From positions 1 to 45,601 of the forward strand of contig JAISAQ010000045.1 of the NCBI GenBank assembly GCA_031266775.1: DNA of 45,601 nt. Reading direction: 5' to 3'. A program made the position numbers and the translations under genes. Below are positions 41,616-45,601 of the stretch, in pieces; position 1 is the first letter of the stretch, and each line of letters begins with the position of its first letter. The notes under the pieces were generated by a model that saw nothing but the letters and a program-made list of their open reading frames with translations, was not told where the DNA came from and ran no database searches. This DNA is from Treponema sp. (lineage in GTDB: Bacteria > Spirochaetota > Spirochaetia > Treponematales > Breznakiellaceae).

Positions 41616-43661
41616 TTAACCGGCGCTATCCTCCGCGAATTTGTCCCGCATAAGGGCAAAGAATTGATCTACTTCCCCCTCGCCGGGCATCTTCTCTTCC
41701 TCGTACCGGCAGACGAGGTGTCCGGGGATTTCGGCAAGAAAAGGCGAGGGGCTGCACTCGGCGGTATTCTGCATCCGCCGCCGTTTTCTGCAGCTTGTAA
41801 TGTAGAGTTTGTCGCGGGCTCTTGTAATGGCCACGTAGAAAAGCCGCCGTTCTTCCTCTATGTTTCCCGCCTCTTCCTCAAGGCTCTTCTCGTGGGGAAT
41901 GATTCCGTCTTCCGCGCCGGCGATAAAGACGACGGGAAACTCAAGCCCCTTTGACGCGTGTATGGTCATGAGGTTTACTTTTCCCTCTTCGTTTTCATCC
42001 CTGTCGTCGCCTGAAATGAGGCTTATCCGGTTGAGATAGGAAAAGAGCCCGGTTTCAAAGTTCCCGGGATCCTGTTCCCAGTTTTCAATCATTTTGATGA
42101 AGTGTTCGATGTTGGCGAATTTCCACCGGGCAAGTTTTTCGTTTTTGGCGTGTTCGGTTACGAGGTAACTCCAGTAGTCTATCCTGTCGACAAGGGAACG
42201 GACGCTGCCTGAAAGGGTCCACGGGCCTTCGGCCTTTCGTCCCAGAAAAACACCCCTGAAAAATTCCACGAGATCCGTGAATTCCTCCGCGTCGTTTTCG
42301 GCCGCCTTTTCCCCAAAAAGCATTTGCTGCCCGTCCCCGTTTCTTGAATGTAAAAGGGCGCCCCACATGCTCCCCCGGTTCTGCCGCGCGAGGGCCGAAA
42401 GGCGGGCCACGGAATTTTTGCCTATTCCCCGGCGGGGCGTGTTGATGATCCTAAGGAGGTTCACGTCGTCGTCCGGATTTGCTATTACCCTGAGATAAGA
42501 GATAAGATCTTTTACCTCCTTGCGCTGAAAAAAACTTGTGCCGCCCGAAACGCGGTAGGGAAGATTTTCGGCGAGAAAAGATTCTTCGATGTTTCTTGTA
42601 AGGGAATTGGTTCTGACAAGAACGGCAAAGTCGTGATAACGGAAACTTTCCCGTATTGAAAGGCGGCGTATCAGGGAGCCGATGAAACCGGCCTCTTCGC
42701 TTTCGGTTTCCGGGAAGAACAGTTCTATGGGCCTGCCGCCCGAGTTTCCCGACCAGAGCTTCTTTTCCTTGCGGCTGGTGTTGTGGGAGATAACCCCGTT
42801 GGCGGCGTCAAGTATGGTGCTGGTGGATCTGTAATTCTGTTCCAGTTTTATTTCAACAAGTGAAGGAAAGTCCTTTTCAAACATGAGAATGTTTTCGTAG
42901 TTTGCCCCGCGCCAGGAATAAATGGATTGATCATCGTCTCCCACAACGCAGATATTTTCTTTTTCGCCTTCTTTTCTTTTGGCCAGCATTTTCATGAGCC
43001 GGTACTGTATGGCGCTTGTGTCCTGAAATTCATCGACCATGATGTAACGGTAACGGCTTTGGTATTTTTCCAGAACCGAAGGGTGGTTTTCAAAAAGTTC
43101 AAGGGGAAGGACAAGAAGATCGTCAAAATCAAGGGCGTTGTAGATCTTGAGGCTTTCCCCGTATTCCCGGTACACGGGCTCCCAGACATCGCTGTCCCAT
43201 CCTGACTGTCCCGTTTTGACCGCCGAAAAAAGCGCGCCCAGATTGTAGAGGTTCACCTTGTCGGAAAAAAGGCGGCATTCACGAAGGCACTCCCGTATGA
43301 GCGAAAGCTTGTCGGTTTCATCGTAAACGGAAAAATTTTTTCTGAATCCAAGAAGTTCGGCTTCCTCGCGGAGTATTTTAAGACCGAAGGCGTGAAAGGT
43401 GGATACGGTAAGGCTCTGCAGTTTTTTTCCCGTGAGTTCCTTTACCCGTATTTCCATTTCCCTGGCCGCCTTGTTGGTAAAGGTAAGCGCGAGAATGGCG
43501 TGCTGGGGAATTCCCTTTTCCAGCATGTTGGCCATGCGCCAGGTGATGACCCTGGTTTTTCCCGATCCCGCCCCCGCTATGATGAGCAGGGGGCCTTCAA
43601 TGGTAGAGACCGCCTCCAGCTGGGGTTCGTTGAGTTCGGCCGCGAGGTTGAGTTTCGGCAT
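41616..43661 (-). CDS. UvrD/PcrA/Rep-family ATP-dependent DNA helicase
   Basis: A 681-residue superfamily 1A 3'-to-5' helicase. It has Q-motif LNEPQLEAV, Walker A AGAGSGKT (29-36), motif II VDEFQDTS, motif III GDDDQSIYSWRGA, motif IV EQNYRSTSTIL, motif V TIHASKGLEFPVVFI and motif VI EERRLFYVAITRA. It unwinds DNA in repair or replication restart. It is slightly shorter than typical PcrA/UvrD (about 720) and lacks their basic C-terminal tail. The last codons coincide with a short dispersed repeat (41604-41632). Confidence 0.95.
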   Translation of the reverse strand: MPKLNLAAELNEPQLEAVSTIEGPLLIIAGAGSGKTRVITWRMANMLEKGIPQHAILALTFTNKAAREMEIRVKELTGKKLQSLTVSTFHAFGLKILREEAELLGFRKNFSVYDETDKLSLIRECLRECRLFSDKVNLYNLGALFSAVKTGQSGWDSDVWEPVYREYGESLKIYNALDFDDLLVLPLELFENHPSVLEKYQSRYRYIMVDEFQDTSAIQYRLMKMLAKRKEGEKENICVVGDDDQSIYSWRGANYENILMFEKDFPSLVEIKLEQNYRSTSTILDAANGVISHNTSRKEKKLWSGNSGGRPIELFFPETESEEAGFIGSLIRRLSIRESFRYHDFAVLVRTNSLTRNIEESFLAENLPYRVSGGTSFFQRKEVKDLISYLRVIANPDDDVNLLRIINTPRRGIGKNSVARLSALARQNRGSMWGALLHSRNGDGQQMLFGEKAAENDAEEFTDLVEFFRGVFLGRKAEGPWTLSGSVRSLVDRIDYWSYLVTEHAKNEKLARWKFANIEHFIKMIENWEQDPGNFETGLFSYLNRISLISGDDRDENEEGKVNLMTIHASKGLEFPVVFIAGAEDGIIPHEKSLEEEAGNIEEERRLFYVAITRARDKLYITSCRKRRRMQNTAECSPSPFLAEIPGHLVCRYEEEKMPGEGEVDQFFALMRDKFAEDSAG

Positions 43662-43674
43662 GGATGATACCGTA

Positions 43675-44418
43675 TCAGATACCGGGAAATTGGTACAGGC
43701 CGGCCTCCCGCATGACGCGGCAGATCATGGCGGCGGCAATTCTTCCCGCCTTTCCCCGGTGGCTTACTTCGTTCTTTTCTTCGGCGGAAAGTTCAGCCAG
43801 CGTGCGGCCCTTTTCCGGCAGCAGGAAAATGGGATCGTAACCAAAGCCGCCTGTTCCCGCGGCCTCCCTTCCGCTTATGATCTCTCCTTCAAGGCTTTCC
43901 TGAACCGTAAAGAAACGTTCTTCGCCGTATACCACCGCCATGGCGCAGATAAAACGGGCGCTCCTCTTTTGCGCGTCTTTCAGTTCCTCAAGCAAAAGGA
44001 CATTCCGTTCGGCGGCGCCGAGTTTTTTGCCGCCTGAGTTTTCCGCGCCGCCCTGATTTTCCGCGCCTTCCGCCTGAATCCCTTCCGCGCGGCGGCCGGT
44101 ATACCGGGCCGAATAAATTCCGGGCCTTCCCTCCAGCGCGTCTACACAGAGGCCCGAGTCGTCGGCAATCACAGGTTCACGCACAATGCCGAAAAGGGCG
44201 CGGGCCTTGAGAAGGGCGTTTCCGGCAAACGTTCCGGCGTCCTCTTCGGGACAAAAAGCAATGCCCGCGTCGGAAGGAATGCGTATACGGATACCTTCCC
44301 CCCCGTGACGGCGCGGCAGCCCGGCTCCCGGCGCTTCCCTTTCCGCGGGAATGTCTTTGAATATGGCGGCCAGTTCGGCTTTTTTATGTTCGTTACCCGA
44401 CGCGAGCCAGATGGTCAT
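43675..44418 (-). CDS. RdgB/HAM1-family XTP/dITP pyrophosphatase
   Basis: A 247-residue house-cleaning enzyme that removes dITP and XTP from the nucleotide pool. Signatures: LASGNEHKKAEL at the start, VIADDSGLCVDALEGRPGIYSARY, GFGYDPIF and SHRGKA. It is about 50 residues longer than usual because of two insertions: about 27-65 (PRRHGGEGIRIRIPS) and a Gly/Glu-rich loop near 130-150 (AEGAENQGGAENSGGK). The core looks intact. It begins four bases inside the end of the TPR lipoprotein gene. Confidence 0.93.
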   Translation of the reverse strand: MTIWLASGNEHKKAELAAIFKDIPAEREAPGAGLPRRHGGEGIRIRIPSDAGIAFCPEEDAGTFAGNALLKARALFGIVREPVIADDSGLCVDALEGRPGIYSARYTGRRAEGIQAEGAENQGGAENSGGKKLGAAERNVLLLEELKDAQKRSARFICAMAVVYGEERFFTVQESLEGEIISGREAAGTGGFGYDPIFLLPEKGRTLAELSAEEKNEVSHRGKAGRIAAAMICRVMREAGLYQFPGI

Positions 44419-45425
44419 GGATTTCCCTGCAAATCAGGCGGCCTATAGCCCAGGCGCCGCGCTTCGGCAAGATCCGCTTCCGCCTTGTCCGTTTCGCCCA
44501 GCGACCGCCGGGCGATTCCCCGGTTGTACCAGGCAAGCGAAAAATCCCGCTTCAGGGCTATGGCCCGTGAAAAATCGGCGGCGGCCTCTGTGTCTTCGCC
44601 CCTGTAGTACCGGGCCGTTCCCCGCTGGTTGTACGCCGCCGCGTTCTCAGGCTCAAGTTCGATGAGCGCCGAAAAATCGGCGGCGGCCCTGTCGTATTCA
44701 CCCTGTTCACGGTAGGAATAGCCCCGGTTAAACCAGGCGTCCCCGTAGTCCCGCTTCAGGGCTATAGCGCGGGTGTAATCTTCTATGGCCCGTTTGCCTT
44801 CTCCCTTTTGCGCGTAGGCGCAGCCCCGGCAGTTGTACGCCGCGGCGTATCCGCCCGCCAGAGCGATGGCGGCGGTATAATCGGCGACGGCGCCGTCCAG
44901 ATCGCCCCTTTCGTGGCTGGCCCTGCCGCGCGAAAAAAAGGCCTCGGCAAAATCGGCCTTGAGGGCGATTGCCCCGTTGTATTCGGCAATGGCCTTCGCG
45001 TATTCCCGCGCCCTGAAGTACCGTTCCCCCATGATGTACGAAACAACGTGCCGTTCCACGCCCATACTCAGGAGCACGCCGGGAGATGCCGTCTTGTAAT
45101 TGACCGGATCGATTTCTTCCGTAAAGACACCCATACCCGGCCGTCCCCGTATGCCGCCGGGCAGAACGAGGGAGCCTCCCGCGCCCCGCCGGGCCGCAGG
45201 TTCTGGCATGACCAGCGCGGCGGGCGTAACAGGCGCGCCTCGCGCGGGCGGGTTTTCCGCGGGAGGATCTTCCGCCGGGAAAGACGGTTCGGGAATTTTT
45301 TCCGCGGCCTCCGCCGTTTCCCGCTGGAGAGGGCCTATGGGATCTGTTTCATTTCTCTCCGCCCGGCAGGCGGAAAACAGCGCGGCGGCCAGCGCAAGGG
45401 CCTGAAATTTCCGGAATGTCTTCAT
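44415..45425 (-). CDS. TPR-repeat lipoprotein
   Basis: A 336-residue protein; the ATG at 45425 follows a GTG at 45428 in the same frame. A lipoprotein signal ends ALFSAC (Cys20). A Pro/Ala-rich stretch (about 40-75) precedes seven or so TPR units (about 115-330), each like AYNCRGCAYAQKGEGKRAIEDYTRAIALK. It is likely anchored in the envelope as a protein-interaction scaffold. A promoter predicts a near-leaderless transcript. It is followed by the RdgB and helicase genes and may head an operon with them. Confidence 0.85.
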   Translation of the reverse strand: MKTFRKFQALALAAALFSACRAERNETDPIGPLQRETAEAAEKIPEPSFPAEDPPAENPPARGAPVTPAALVMPEPAARRGAGGSLVLPGGIRGRPGMGVFTEEIDPVNYKTASPGVLLSMGVERHVVSYIMGERYFRAREYAKAIAEYNGAIALKADFAEAFFSRGRASHERGDLDGAVADYTAAIALAGGYAAAYNCRGCAYAQKGEGKRAIEDYTRAIALKRDYGDAWFNRGYSYREQGEYDRAAADFSALIELEPENAAAYNQRGTARYYRGEDTEAAADFSRAIALKRDFSLAWYNRGIARRSLGETDKAEADLAEARRLGYRPPDLQGNP

Positions 45426-45432
45426 CACACAT

Positions 45433-45462
45433 AGTATACACTGCGTGCATGGGGAACTTCAA
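45433..45462 (-). promoter_or_regulatory. Promoter of the TPR lipoprotein gene
   Basis: On the minus strand: TTGAAG (45462-45457), 18-base spacer, TATACT (45438-45433), then seven bases to the ATG at 45425. Confidence 0.6.
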
Positions 45463-45490
45463 TTGACGCGCGATAAATACACGCGTGAAG

Positions 45491-45547
45491 TCTCACGTAA
45501 AAATCTGACCGAAAACCGGAAAAATCTCACGTTAAAATTCTGACCAT
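45491..45547. repeat. Two direct copies of a 20-21-bp motif, possible insertion-sequence end
   Basis: CTCACGTAAAAATCTGACC (about 45492-45510) and CTCACGTTAAAATTCTGACC (about 45527-45546) are near-identical. Multiple similar repeats at an end are a feature of IS21-type elements. The identification is tentative. Confidence 0.4.
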
Positions 45548-45559
45548 GGTTTTTACCTG

Positions 45560-45601
45560 TCAGTATTTTTGCGCACTCTGGAGCAGTTGGTCAACCGCCT
45601 T
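45560..45601 (-). CDS. Partial coding sequence running off the window
   Basis: Thirteen codons and a TGA on the minus strand, ending ...KAVDQLLQSAQKY. It may be the 3' end of a transposition gene given the repeats just beyond it, but too little is visible to identify it. Confidence 0.3.
   Translation of the reverse strand, partial: KAVDQLLQSAQKY

Overview
The window looks like chromosome of a gut-type spirochaete close to Treponema. The clues are the chemotaxis order cheA, then a CheW–CheR-like fusion, then cheX, which is typical of treponemes; many lipoproteins and TPR proteins; a BspA-like leucine-rich lipoprotein; a LolCDE exporter, which implies an outer membrane; two outer-membrane barrel-like proteins; and fairly GC-rich, tightly packed coding sequence. 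The genus is inferred, not proven.

Left end (1-1020): an AT-rich segment with a small XRE regulator ends at a 3' fragment of a tRNA (probably tRNA-Pro, 912-954) followed by a strong hairpin terminator. This reads as the attachment-site scar of an integrated element lying to the left. From 1164 to 6953 (minus strand): an aldo/keto reductase, a hybrid histidine kinase, a REC-GGDEF diguanylate cyclase and a BspA-like lipoprotein. From 7033 to 12000: a flavodoxin-like reductase, a small lipoprotein, an iron-sulfur aldo/keto reductase, a nucleotide-sugar-epimerase-like protein, and an operon (14867 down to 11192, minus) with a polar amino acid ABC transporter, an AhpD-like protein and a short-chain dehydrogenase under a palindromic operator.

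From 23008 down to 15005 (minus) runs one overlapping cluster: prfB (with its programmed +1 frameshift), a PEGA-like protein, ftsY, an unknown secreted protein, and the lolC/lolD/lolE set. It couples translation termination, membrane targeting and lipoprotein export. Upstream of it is a solitary Cas2-like gene with no CRISPR array in the window.

The most unusual region is 23412-25972. A promoter drives a leaderless signal-peptide-like reading frame holding a (CT)21 tract. One added CT unit would make that frame end exactly on the start codon of a surface lipoprotein gene (ATGA overlap), which suggests a slippage switch. The lipoprotein has eight 43-46 residue repeats, and an in-frame amber codon lies in the second. 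Related repeat modules in inverted orientation flank the locus. Downstream are two secreted or lipid-anchored proteins (26054-28644), an intergenic palindrome joined to an exact 42-bp copy of part of the upstream gene, and a small XRE regulator facing an unknown gene across twin operators.

From 29613 to 36934: lysC-dapB-dapA (lysine/diaminopimelate), an RNase II/R-family nuclease and two barrel-like outer-membrane proteins. From 37052 to 41482: the chemotaxis operon, without the expected cheY, and tRNA-Val(GAC). From 41616 to 45425 (minus): a PcrA/UvrD helicase, an XTP/dITP pyrophosphatase and a TPR lipoprotein. The last 170 bases may be the end of an insertion sequence. Several genes have a near-consensus promoter whose predicted start site falls on or a few bases before the start codon, with no ribosome binding site, so leaderless mRNAs may be common in this genome.
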